From a bacterium (GTDB taxonomy: Bacteria > Patescibacteriota > Minisyncoccia > UBA6257 > GWB1-50-10): 18,515 nt of DNA. The notes below the pieces were generated by a model, which had not been told where the DNA came from, searched no databases, and saw only the letters and a program-made list of their open reading frames with translations. This document shows, in pieces, positions 1 to 6,963 of this stretch (position 1 is the first letter of the stretch; each line of letters begins with the position of its first letter). The DNA is taken from the NCBI GenBank assembly GCA_021814835.1, contig JAKAHO010000012.1, forward strand, positions 1 through 18,515, read 5' to 3'. The translations under genes were made by a program, and so were the position numbers.

Positions 1-206
1 TAGGGAAGATTGAATTGCAGGCGGCGCCGAAGTCCGAAAAAGCATTGAAGCAGTTCATCAAGGAAAAAGAAAAAGAGATGAGGGACGCCGCGGAGGAATT
101 GAACTTTGAACTCGCAACACTCTTGCGCGAGGAGATCCGGGAGCTCTCAAAAAAGTTGGAAACACCTAAGAAAAAGATAGAAAAAACAACAAGCAAGAAG
201 AAGTAG
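1..206 (+). CDS. uvrB: Excinuclease ABC subunit B, C-terminal end (partial)
   Basis: Only the last ~67 codons are present. The reading frame is open from base 3 and runs in from the left edge, ending at TAG 204-206. The visible protein contains a UVR motif: KEKEM, then AAEELNFELA and LREEIREL, followed by a lysine-rich tail. In UvrB this C-terminal helical hairpin contacts the matching UVR motif of UvrC and helps recruit the nuclease to damaged DNA. A UVR motif alone can also occur in UvrC or in Clp/McsA-type proteins. Its place at the C-terminus directly before uvrA, the usual uvrB-uvrA order, makes UvrB by far the best call. The helicase motifs lie outside the window. Confidence 0.88.
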   Translation, partial: GKIELQAAPKSEKALKQFIKEKEKEMRDAAEELNFELATLLREEIRELSKKLETPKKKIEKTTSKKK

Positions 207-318
207 TTTGGAGGTTTTCTATTTGACTTTCGGCCGTGTGAACACTAAAGTTCGTGTGTGACCCCCATACATCGTGTTGGCGGGGAACTTTATGGTATGG
301 TGACTCACTATTATTCAT

Positions 319-2832
319 ATGCAGAACAAAATCATTATTAAAGGAGCGCGGGAGCACAACCTCAAGAACATAAGTATTGAGATTCCCCGCGACAAAATGA
401 CGGTATTCACGGGCCTTTCCGGGTCGGGGAAGTCCTCGCTTGCGTTTGATACCATCTTTGCCGAAGGGCAGAGGCGGTATATCGAATCGCTTTCCGCCTA
501 TGCGCGGCAGTTTTTGGGCCGTCTTGATAAGCCTGATGTCGACGAGATAGAGGGGCTTTCTCCCGCAATCTCAATCGACCAGAAGAGCCACTCCTCAAAC
601 CCGCGCTCGACCGTCGCGACCATCACGGAAATTTACGATTATATGCGCGTGTTGTTTGCGCGTGCGGGAAAGCCGTTTTGCCCGAAGTGCGGCACCGCAA
701 TCAAGAAGATGACGATAGAGGAAATCGTGGATGTCGCGGTTTCTATTTCGAACAACAATAAGAATGGAAAGAACGTGGTGCTTTTGGCGCCCGTGGTCCG
801 CGGCCGCAAGGGGGAGTACTACCAGTTGCTGTATGATTTCTTAAACACAGGTTTTTCCGAAGTCCGCGTGGATGGCGAGTATTACACGCTCCGCGACCGC
901 ATTGAGCTCAGCCGTTATAAACAGCACACGATTGAGCTTGTGGTGGACAGACTCCCGTCGGGAATGGATTTTACGAACAAAGATAACCGCCTTCGCCTTT
1001 CGGAAGCAATCGAAACTGCGTTGAAGTACGGCAAAGACGTGGTAACGATTATTACCGACACCGAAACATCGCTTTCGGCGCAGTTTACCTGCCCGAATGA
1101 CGGCTTCTCATTCCCTGAGATTGAACCGCGTCTGTTTTCATTTAACAGCCCGTTCGGCGCGTGCCCTGCATGCAACGGTTTGGGCGTTGAAACGATCTGG
1201 TCAGAAAAGGTGTGCGAAGTGTGTGCGGGCAAGCGCCTGAAGGAAGAGGCGTTGAACGTGCTTATCGCAGACAAAAATATCGCGTCAGTGGTGGGGCTCT
1301 CGGTCCAGCACGCGTACGAATTTTTTGAGAAGCTTGAAAAAGCAAAGAACGCGCGTTTTTTGGAAGTGGCGGCCTTGCCGATGAAGGAAATAAAAAATCG
1401 TCTGAAGTTTCTTGCGGACGTCGGCCTCGAGTATCTCACGCTCGATAGGCGCGCGGGCACGCTTTCGGGTGGAGAAGCGCAGCGCATCAGGCTTGCATCG
1501 CAAATAGGCTCGCGCCTCACAGGTACGCTCTATATCTTGGATGAACCGACCATCGGTCTGCACCAACGCGACAACGCGAAGCTCATTAAAACGCTGCAGG
1601 ATTTACGTGATCTTGGAAATACAGTGATTGTGGTGGAGCACGACGAGGAAACAATCCGCGCCGCAGACCATTTGGTGGATATCGGTCCGGGCGCAGGAAT
1701 TCACGGCGGCCACGTGGTGGCGGAGGGTCCCGTCCCCGCAATTTTCACGGATAAAAAGCAGAACTCGCTTACGCTTGATTACCTGCGCGGTAAGCAGTTT
1801 ATCAATGTGCCGACAGAGCGGAGGAACGTCCCGCGCACGCACGACTTCTTGAAGATGAAGGGAGTGACGGAAAACAATCTGAAGAATATCGACGTAAATA
1901 TTCCATTGCGCAGATTTACGGCGGTGACGGGGGTGTCGGGTTCGGGCAAGAGCTCGCTTGTGTATGACGTGCTCTACAAGCACCTCGCAAATAAGTTTAA
2001 TGGCGCGAGCTACAAAGTAGGCGCGAATAAGGGCATTACGGGCACGGAGTACGTGAATCGCGTGATTAACATCGACCAGTCGGCGATAGGGCGAACGCCG
2101 CGCTCAAACCCGGCGACATATGTGGGCGCGTGGACATTCATCCGCGACCTTTTTGCGGCGACCGAAGACGCGCGTGTGCGTGGCTATAAGCCAGGGAGAT
2201 TCAGCTTTAATGTGAAGGGCGGCCGATGCGAGAACTGCGAAGGTCACGGCGTGATTGCTATTGAAATGCACTTCCTTCCCACGGTCTACGTAACGTGCGA
2301 TGTGTGCAAGGGAAAACGCTTTGACCGCGAAACGCTTGAGGTGGAGTACAAGGGGAAGAACATATACGAGGTATTGCGCACGACGATTGAGGAGGCGGCA
2401 AAATTCTTCGTTGATATTCCATGGCTTCACGACCGCCTGAAGATTTTGAACGAAGTAGGTCTCGGCTATCTGGAACTTGGCCAGTCGGCGACGACGCTCT
2501 CGGGTGGAGAGGCGCAGCGCATTAAACTTGCGGCAGAACTCGGCAAGCGCGACACGCGCAAAACGATGTATTTGCTCGACGAGCCGACGACAGGCCTCCA
2601 CTTTGCCGACGTACAGAAACTTGTTGAGGTGCTCCAGCGTCTCGTGAGCCGCGGCAACACGATTGTGGTTATTGAACACAACCTTGATGTGATTAAGTCG
2701 GCTGACTGGGTCATTGACCTTGGCCCTGAGGGAGGAGAGCAGGGCGGTACTATTGTCGGCGAGGGAACGCCTGAAGATATCGCACGCAAAGCGCGAAGTT
2801 ATACGGGAGAATATCTCAAGAAATATCTGTAG
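319..2832 (+). CDS. uvrA: Excinuclease ABC subunit A, short form without insertion domain
   Basis: Damage-recognition ATPase of nucleotide-excision repair, which loads UvrB onto lesions. Both ABC modules are complete. Module I has Walker A GLSGSGKS at residues 32-39, signature LSGGEAQ at 382-388 and Walker B with D408-E409. Module II has Walker A at 538-545, signature at 727-733 and Walker B with D754-E755. Zinc-type cysteines are C121/C124, C258/C282/C285, C299/C302 and C637/C640/C660/C663. The protein has 837 residues, about 100 fewer than the usual ~940. The loss is local: only 13 residues separate C285 from C299, where family members carry the DNA-contacting insertion domain. One expected zinc cysteine is Asp261. 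ATG 319 is chosen because the ATP-cassette homology (IIIKGAREHNLKN) starts at once. No Shine-Dalgarno is visible. It lies 112 bases after uvrB. Confidence 0.97.
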   Translation: MQNKIIIKGAREHNLKNISIEIPRDKMTVFTGLSGSGKSSLAFDTIFAEGQRRYIESLSAYARQFLGRLDKPDVDEIEGLSPAISIDQKSHSSNPRSTVATITEIYDYMRVLFARAGKPFCPKCGTAIKKMTIEEIVDVAVSISNNNKNGKNVVLLAPVVRGRKGEYYQLLYDFLNTGFSEVRVDGEYYTLRDRIELSRYKQHTIELVVDRLPSGMDFTNKDNRLRLSEAIETALKYGKDVVTIITDTETSLSAQFTCPNDGFSFPEIEPRLFSFNSPFGACPACNGLGVETIWSEKVCEVCAGKRLKEEALNVLIADKNIASVVGLSVQHAYEFFEKLEKAKNARFLEVAALPMKEIKNRLKFLADVGLEYLTLDRRAGTLSGGEAQRIRLASQIGSRLTGTLYILDEPTIGLHQRDNAKLIKTLQDLRDLGNTVIVVEHDEETIRAADHLVDIGPGAGIHGGHVVAEGPVPAIFTDKKQNSLTLDYLRGKQFINVPTERRNVPRTHDFLKMKGVTENNLKNIDVNIPLRRFTAVTGVSGSGKSSLVYDVLYKHLANKFNGASYKVGANKGITGTEYVNRVINIDQSAIGRTPRSNPATYVGAWTFIRDLFAATEDARVRGYKPGRFSFNVKGGRCENCEGHGVIAIEMHFLPTVYVTCDVCKGKRFDRETLEVEYKGKNIYEVLRTTIEEAAKFFVDIPWLHDRLKILNEVGLGYLELGQSATTLSGGEAQRIKLAAELGKRDTRKTMYLLDEPTTGLHFADVQKLVEVLQRLVSRGNTIVVIEHNLDVIKSADWVIDLGPEGGEQGGTIVGEGTPEDIARKARSYTGEYLKKYL

Positions 2833-2857
2833 ATACTTTCGGATAGTTTCAAGAAGG

Positions 2858-2866
2858 TGGTATAGT
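2858..2866 (+). promoter_or_regulatory. Extended -10 promoter for the patatin-like gene
   Basis: TGG followed by TATAGT (2861-2866) fits an extended -10 element (TGn-TATAAT, 5 of 6 in the hexamer). It ends only 7 bases before the ATG at 2874, so initiation at the usual distance would fall at or beside the start codon and give an almost leaderless mRNA. No convincing -35 is seen. This is a sequence-pattern prediction. Confidence 0.5.
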
Positions 2867-2873
2867 AGAGAAG

Positions 2874-3746
2874 ATGAGCACCGCAAAGATAAAACCGCAT
2901 AAAAAAGTAGGCTTGGCGCTGGGCGGAGGCGGGGCAAAGGGCCTTGCGCATATCGGCGTTATCAAGGAACTTGAGCGCGCTGGTCTTGAAATTGGCGCAA
3001 TTGCCGGCACGAGTATGGGCGCAATTGTGGGCGCGTGGTATGCGGCAACAAAAGATATCGCAACGCTGGAGAAGCTTTTTTTATCTGTAAAAAGGGACGA
3101 CGTCGTTCCGATGTACAAGCTTGCGCGCAGGCATGACGGCCGCATCTTTAAGGATGACGGCGTAACAAAATTCCTCGAGTCCCATCTCGACGGAATGCAT
3201 TTCGATAAGCTAAAAATTCCATTCAAGGCGATTGCGACAGACGTAAAAAACGGGGAACAGGTAGTACTCTCCGAAGGAAGAGTGGTGGAAGCAATCCGCG
3301 CGAGCTCCTCGCTTCCTGTCGTTTCAAACCCCGTCTCAATTGACGGGCGCCTCCTTATGGACGGCGGATTCGTTAATCCTGTACCCGCGGATGTGGTGAA
3401 GGATATGGGCTGCGATTTTGTAATTGCGGTTGATGTTTCAAGCAAGTGGTTTAATTTTTCGGAAGAAAAGATAAACGTATTCCATATTTATTCGCTTATC
3501 TCGAGTGCACTTTCGATCATTGAATATCAGATAGCGCAACGCGTGCTCACGAATGCAGATGTGGTGCTGATGCCCTCTGTACTTACGTTTGACTGGCTCG
3601 CGTTCGGCGAAGCGCGGGATATTATCCGCCATGGCGAAGAAGAGGCGCACAATCATATGGCGAAGATTTGCAAAGACGTCGGCCACATTATGCCCGAAAA
3701 GACATACTTCGAAAGGTTTATGGATTTCATTCTTTACGCAGACTAA
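2874..3746 (+). CDS. Patatin-like phospholipase family protein (RssA/NTE type)
   Basis: Predicted serine lipid acyl-hydrolase. The glycine-rich oxyanion-hole motif GGGGAKG is at residues 17-23. The nucleophile elbow GTSMG at 45-49 gives Ser47. The DGG motif at 163-165 gives the catalytic Asp163 of the Ser-Asp dyad. The 290-residue length fits the bacterial single-domain patatin family. No signal peptide or clear membrane helix is seen, so a cytosolic or membrane-peripheral location is likely. The natural substrate cannot be read from sequence; membrane phospholipid or lysophospholipid is the family expectation. The gene has its own promoter 41 bases after uvrA and ends at a two-way terminator facing tdk. 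No ribosome binding site is seen. Confidence 0.9.
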   Translation: MSTAKIKPHKKVGLALGGGGAKGLAHIGVIKELERAGLEIGAIAGTSMGAIVGAWYAATKDIATLEKLFLSVKRDDVVPMYKLARRHDGRIFKDDGVTKFLESHLDGMHFDKLKIPFKAIATDVKNGEQVVLSEGRVVEAIRASSSLPVVSNPVSIDGRLLMDGGFVNPVPADVVKDMGCDFVIAVDVSSKWFNFSEEKINVFHIYSLISSALSIIEYQIAQRVLTNADVVLMPSVLTFDWLAFGEARDIIRHGEEEAHNHMAKICKDVGHIMPEKTYFERFMDFILYAD

Positions 3747-3748
3747 GA

Positions 3749-3776
3749 AAAACCCCGCCGATGTTGGCGGGGTTTT
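3749..3776. terminator. Bidirectional rho-independent terminator between patatin gene and tdk
   Basis: A perfect 7-bp GC stem (CCCCGCC at 3753-3759 with GGCGGGG at 3766-3772) encloses a 6-base loop. It is flanked by an A tract on the left and TTTT on the right, so it can end transcription from both convergent genes. It fills almost the whole 34-base gap. Confidence 0.87.
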
Positions 3777-3780
3777 GGAT

Positions 3781-4404
3781 TCAGCTCGCGCGGGGACGGC
3801 CCGGAAGTTCGTAGCAATCATAGCATCGTGCTTCGTAACTTTCCTTGCCGCCGACCTTCACCTGAGGGGAGAGGTAGGGAGCGGGGACGCCGTTCAAGAG
3901 CCGCTGGGGAAGGTGTGCGGGGTTTCCGCACTTCGCGCAGTAGGACGCGAGAAGCGTAACCTGCTGCATGCTTTCGCAGAGCCCGACGAGGGAGAGCGTC
4001 ACGCCGAACGGTTCGCCGCGGAAGTCGAGGCGGAGTCCCGAGGCGAGCACGTCGTACCCGAGGCGCAGAAGTTCGTCGGTGAGCCGGTAGAACACCCGCG
4101 GCGGCGAGAAGAACTGCACCTCGTCGAACACGATTGTGTGGAACTTGCTTCCCATTCCCGCTTCCTCCTTGCGGATGATGCGGAGTGCATTGTTCGGACG
4201 ATTCGCGAGCAGGTCCACCGCACGGAGCGATTGACCGTTGTAGTTCTTGATTGCACCCTTCCCGGCGCGCGTATCCGTAGTCGGCGTGAAGATGAGCACC
4301 TTCTTGTGTCCGAATGTGCGCATCGTTTCAATTGCGTGGATAATCGTTCCGGTTTTGTTTGCGAACATATTACCCATTACGAGCCGCAGCTTTCCGCGTT
4401 CCAT
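3781..4404 (-). CDS. tdk: Thymidine kinase, type II (TK1-like), variant P-loop
   Basis: Salvage kinase that converts thymidine to dTMP with ATP. The 207-residue protein aligns by eye along the type II family. Features are a P-loop at residues 11-18, FDEVQFF at 93-99 with the catalytic acid Glu95, DFRGEPFG at 127-134, and a zinc site of C156/C159 and C194/C197 around the lasso loop (ESYEARC). The P-loop reads GNMFANKT where the family has a form like GxMFSGKS, so the invariant Gly before Lys is Asn16. ATG 4404 is chosen because homology begins there and an AGGAG ribosome binding site precedes it. A longer in-frame reading to 4551 would overlap uvrC and adds no homology. It is convergent with the patatin gene and divergent from uvrC. 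The strong Shine-Dalgarno is unlike most neighbours and may hint at acquisition. Confidence 0.92.
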   Translation of the reverse strand: MERGKLRLVMGNMFANKTGTIIHAIETMRTFGHKKVLIFTPTTDTRAGKGAIKNYNGQSLRAVDLLANRPNNALRIIRKEEAGMGSKFHTIVFDEVQFFSPPRVFYRLTDELLRLGYDVLASGLRLDFRGEPFGVTLSLVGLCESMQQVTLLASYCAKCGNPAHLPQRLLNGVPAPYLSPQVKVGGKESYEARCYDCYELPGRPRAS

Positions 4405-4409
4405 AAAGT

Positions 4410-4444
4410 CTCCTTTCGGGTGAGTTGAGAAAAAGCTGATTATA
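4410..4444 (-). promoter_or_regulatory. tdk -10 box and Shine-Dalgarno leader
   Basis: On the minus strand a perfect TATAAT (4444 down to 4439) is followed by a short leader of roughly 28 bases carrying AGGAG (4414 to 4410), 5 bases before the ATG at 4404. No good -35 is seen at 16-18 bases. This is the clearest conventional leader with a ribosome binding site in the window. Confidence 0.6.
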
Positions 4445-4466
4445 TCTAAGCTCAAAACGTTCTCTT

Positions 4467-4495
4467 TTGCAAAAAGGACACGCGCGCGATAGCAT
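4467..4495 (+). promoter_or_regulatory. Candidate uvrC promoter
   Basis: TTGCAA (4467-4472), a 17-base spacer, then TAGCAT (4490-4495). Each box matches the housekeeping consensus at 4 of 6. The -10 ends 6 bases before ATG 4502, implying a near-leaderless transcript. It lies in the 97-base divergent gap shared with the tdk promoter. Confidence 0.4.
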
Positions 4496-4501
4496 AACGC
4501 C

Positions 4502-5710
4502 ATGCGGAGCACGAATACGCTGTACGCACATATTCCCGACAATCCCGGCATCTATTATATGAAGGATGCGAAGGGGAGTATTTTGTATATCGGAAAAGCG
4601 GCGAATCTGAAGCGCCGCGTATCAAGCTATTTCACACGGCCGCATGATGGACGCATTCAGAAGCTCGTTCAGAATATACGCAAAATAGATTACCGCGAGA
4701 CCGACACCGCGCTTGAGGCGCTCATTCTTGAGTCCGCCGAAATAAAAAAGCATCAGCCTCCGTTTAATATTCTGGAGAAAGACGACAAGAGTTTCCTATA
4801 TGTGGTGATTATGAAGGAGCCGTTTCCGCGCGTACTCCTTGCGAGAGGAAAGGGAGTTGAACAATTGAAGTATAAAAAGAAGTTCGGACCGTTTGTTTCG
4901 GCCTCGCACCTCAAGGAAGCATTGCGCATTATGCGCAAGATTTTCCCGTGGCATATGCATGCGCCCGAGAAAGTGGGCGCGTACAAACGCCCCTGTTTCG
5001 ATTATGAAGTAGGAATGTGTCCTGGAACATGCATCGGAAAGATTTCCAAGCAGGAATATGCGCGCACCATCCGCAGCCTTACGCTCTTTTTTGAAGGCAA
5101 GAAGGCGAAAGTCGAATCGGTATTCGAGCGCGAGATGAGGGCGGCAAGCAAGAAGCTTGAGTTTGAAAAAGCGCAGAGCCTGAAGCGCCGCCTTTTTGCG
5201 CTGAAGCATATTCAGGATACCGCGCTCATTAGCGATTCGGAAATTGCGGATGAAGGCGTTTCAACGCGGCCGCTCCGCATTGAGGGGTATGACATTTCGA
5301 ATATTTCGGGAACGTCCGCGGTCGGCTCAATGGTGGTATTTAATGGAAACGAGCCTGATGTAAACGAATATCGTAAGTTCAAAATTCGTACGGTGACGGG
5401 TCCGAATGATATTGCGATGCTTCGCGAGGTCCTCTCGCGCCGTCTGCAGAACTCATGGACACTTCCCGACGTAATGCTTATCGACGGTGGTAAGGGGCAG
5501 GTAAGCGTGGTGAAGGAAGTCCTTATGGAAGAGGGCTTTTCAATTCCTGTAGTGGGGCTCGCAAAAGGCGCGGACAGAAAGAAAAATGAACTTGTGGGCG
5601 AACTTCCCGAAGGAGTAAGTATGGAGACGCTTATACGCGTGCGTGATGAGGCGCACCGATTTGCGGTGGCGTATCACACAAAAGTGCGGGGAAGGCAGAT
5701 GTTTCTGTAG
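4502..5710 (+). CDS. uvrC: Excinuclease ABC subunit C, short form lacking the C-terminal HhH domain
   Basis: Dual-incision nuclease of nucleotide-excision repair. The N-terminal GIY-YIG nuclease (about residues 10-95) keeps PGIYYM, LYIGKA, the Arg-rich NLKRRVSSYF helix and the catalytic Glu in LILESAEIKK. A cysteine cluster follows (C165, C173, C177), with His153 where E. coli has the first Cys. A UVR motif lies at about 203-235. The RNase H-like 5'-incision domain carries D264 (EGYDISN), D328 (LIDGGKGQ) and H385 (DEAHRFA). The protein stops after KVRGRQMFL at 402 residues, while typical UvrC has ~600 and continues into a tandem helix-hairpin-helix. The 32 bases after the stop hold no remnant of that domain. 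It is divergent from tdk and 32 bases upstream of nfo. No Shine-Dalgarno is seen. Confidence 0.95.
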   Translation: MRSTNTLYAHIPDNPGIYYMKDAKGSILYIGKAANLKRRVSSYFTRPHDGRIQKLVQNIRKIDYRETDTALEALILESAEIKKHQPPFNILEKDDKSFLYVVIMKEPFPRVLLARGKGVEQLKYKKKFGPFVSASHLKEALRIMRKIFPWHMHAPEKVGAYKRPCFDYEVGMCPGTCIGKISKQEYARTIRSLTLFFEGKKAKVESVFEREMRAASKKLEFEKAQSLKRRLFALKHIQDTALISDSEIADEGVSTRPLRIEGYDISNISGTSAVGSMVVFNGNEPDVNEYRKFKIRTVTGPNDIAMLREVLSRRLQNSWTLPDVMLIDGGKGQVSVVKEVLMEEGFSIPVVGLAKGADRKKNELVGELPEGVSMETLIRVRDEAHRFAVAYHTKVRGRQMFL

Positions 5711-5727
5711 TTTCGTCACGGTTCGAT

Positions 5728-5733
5728 TATAAT
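5728..5733 (+). promoter_or_regulatory. -10 box upstream of nfo
   Basis: A perfect TATAAT ends 9 bases before the ATG at 5743, with no clear -35 and no ribosome binding site. If used, it gives nfo and the following DUF192 gene a near-leaderless transcript independent of uvrC. Confidence 0.45.
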
Positions 5734-5742
5734 AAATGAACG

Positions 5743-6606
5743 ATGGCTAAGAAGAGCGACGCCCCTTGGATTGGGGCGCATGTGGGAAGAAATGGTTCGC
5801 TTGCGAGCACGATTGATGCTGCCGAGGCGATAGGTGCTACGGCAATTCAGATATTCGGCTCCTCGCCGCGCGTATGGCGCACCGTGATGCCGAAAGCGGA
5901 TGACGTGGCCGCATTTAAGGAACGAAGGGGAAAAAGCTCAGTGCGTGCGGTATTTTTGCACGCGGCGTATCTCGTAAATCTCGCGAGCGCATCCGCGGAC
6001 CTCTACGCGTTTTCAACGCAGAGTCTTATCGATCATCTGAAGATTGCGGATATAATCGGCGCGGAGGGTCTCATCTTTCATCTTGGCTCGTGTAAGGGCG
6101 GCGACAGGGATACGGCATTCGAGCATGAAATTGCGGCAATGAAGCGCGTGTTGGAGTCAGTCCCCGGAAAAACAAAGCTCATTATGGAGAACACGGCGGG
6201 GGGAGGCGACAAGATTGGCGCGTCGATTGAGGATGTTGCGCGGATTTATAAAGCAATGAAATCAGACCGCGTGAAAATCTGTTATGACACAGCGCACGGG
6301 TTTGAGGCGGGACTTGTTTCCGAGTATACGTCCGATTCGGTAAAGAAGCTTTTTGATGCGTGGGAAAAGGCGGTGGGTATGGATGCGTTTGCCGCGCTCC
6401 ACGCCAACGACTCGAAAACGCTCACGGGTTCGCACCATGACCAACACGAGAATATCGGCGAGGGGCACATCGGCATAAAGGGTTTCGAAGCGTTATGCGC
6501 GGACGCGCGTCTTCATGCGTTGCCGTGGCTTTTGGAAACGCCGGGATTTGACGGAAACGGCCCCGATAAAAAGAACGTCGACACGCTCCGCTCTTGCTTT
6601 GCGTAA
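5743..6606 (+). CDS. nfo: Endonuclease IV (apurinic/apyrimidinic endonuclease)
   Basis: Cleaves the backbone 5' of abasic sites in base-excision repair using a trinuclear zinc centre in a TIM barrel. All nine family metal ligands can be placed: H73 (FLHAAYLVNL), H113 (FHLGS), E149 (ENTAGG), D182 and H185 (YDTAHGFEAG), H220 (LHANDSK), D233 and H235 (DQHENIG), and E265 (LLETPG). The length of 287 residues is normal for the family. ATG 5743 starts just before the first barrel strand (WIGAHVGRNGSL). A nearer ATG at 5736 is in another frame and stops after four codons. It follows uvrC by 32 bases and precedes the DUF192 gene by 1 base, so co-transcription with the latter is likely. Confidence 0.96.
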   Translation: MAKKSDAPWIGAHVGRNGSLASTIDAAEAIGATAIQIFGSSPRVWRTVMPKADDVAAFKERRGKSSVRAVFLHAAYLVNLASASADLYAFSTQSLIDHLKIADIIGAEGLIFHLGSCKGGDRDTAFEHEIAAMKRVLESVPGKTKLIMENTAGGGDKIGASIEDVARIYKAMKSDRVKICYDTAHGFEAGLVSEYTSDSVKKLFDAWEKAVGMDAFAALHANDSKTLTGSHHDQHENIGEGHIGIKGFEALCADARLHALPWLLETPGFDGNGPDKKNVDTLRSCFA

Positions 6607-6607
6607 T

Positions 6608-6940
6608 ATGAAAATTGTAAATATCACGAAAGGCACCATTCTTGCCCGTAATGCGGGGTACGCGCGTACGTTGCACGATAAGACAATAGGACTACTGGGG
6701 AGAACGGAGCCCGCATCTCTCTATTTCAAAACGAGATTCGGCATTCATACAAAAGGCATGCAGTTCCCGATAGACTGCGCGATACTTGATGAGCGGAAGG
6801 TGGTGCGCGCCGTGCGCTGCAATCTTGCGCCGGGAAGGTTCTTTTTCTGGAATCCGCTCTTTCGGCATGTGATTGAGCTTCCCTCGGGCACCCTTGCGTC
6901 CACGAATACGGCGATAGGGGATGTACTGGCATTAGATTGA
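6608..6940 (+). CDS. DUF192 family protein
   Basis: Protein of 110 residues matching the DUF192 pattern: a GLLGR segment near residue 25, the core HTKGMQFPIDCAILD near residues 48-62, then a K-V-V strand and the closing IELPSG. The biochemical function of the family is not established; it is a small beta-rich domain often found exported in other bacteria. Here no signal peptide is visible, so it is probably cytosolic. ATG 6608 lies one base after the nfo stop, indicating tight coupling. The open frame extends upstream into nfo but that part shows no homology. No Shine-Dalgarno is present. The stop codon is UGA. Confidence 0.85.
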   Translation: MKIVNITKGTILARNAGYARTLHDKTIGLLGRTEPASLYFKTRFGIHTKGMQFPIDCAILDERKVVRAVRCNLAPGRFFFWNPLFRHVIELPSGTLASTNTAIGDVLALD

Positions 6941-6947
6941 AGCCTTG

Positions 6948-6956
6948 TGATATCAT
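6948..6956 (+). promoter_or_regulatory. Extended -10 promoter for the FKBP gene
   Basis: TGA followed by TATCAT (6951-6956) fits TGn plus a 5-of-6 -10 hexamer. It ends 7 bases before ATG 6964 and lies in the 23-base gap after the DUF192 gene. No ribosome binding site is present, so a near-leaderless mRNA is predicted. Confidence 0.42.
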
Positions 6957-6963
6957 ACCCTCC

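Noticed and set aside
236..256. LexA (SOS) box before uvrA
   Set aside because: GAAC and GTTC half-sites are separated by 6 bases, not the 4 of the Gram-positive box, so a LexA call is unsupported. It is kept only as a low-interest palindrome.
2104..2937. Long minus-strand open frame (277 codons) opposite the end of uvrA
   Set aside because: It lies antisense to confident uvrA homology, its translation is rich in Arg/Leu/Ser with no recognisable motif, and such frames also occur at 915-1520 and 1603-1983. These are shadows of GC-rich codons.
3781..4404. tdk as a pseudogene because of its P-loop change
   Set aside because: The frame is full length, with all other catalytic and zinc residues and a good promoter and ribosome binding site, so decay is unlikely.
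3589..4428. Plus-strand open frame (279 codons) running across the terminator and antisense to tdk
   Set aside because: It crosses the patatin stop region and a strong terminator, shows no family motif, and the opposite strand encodes a clear thymidine kinase.
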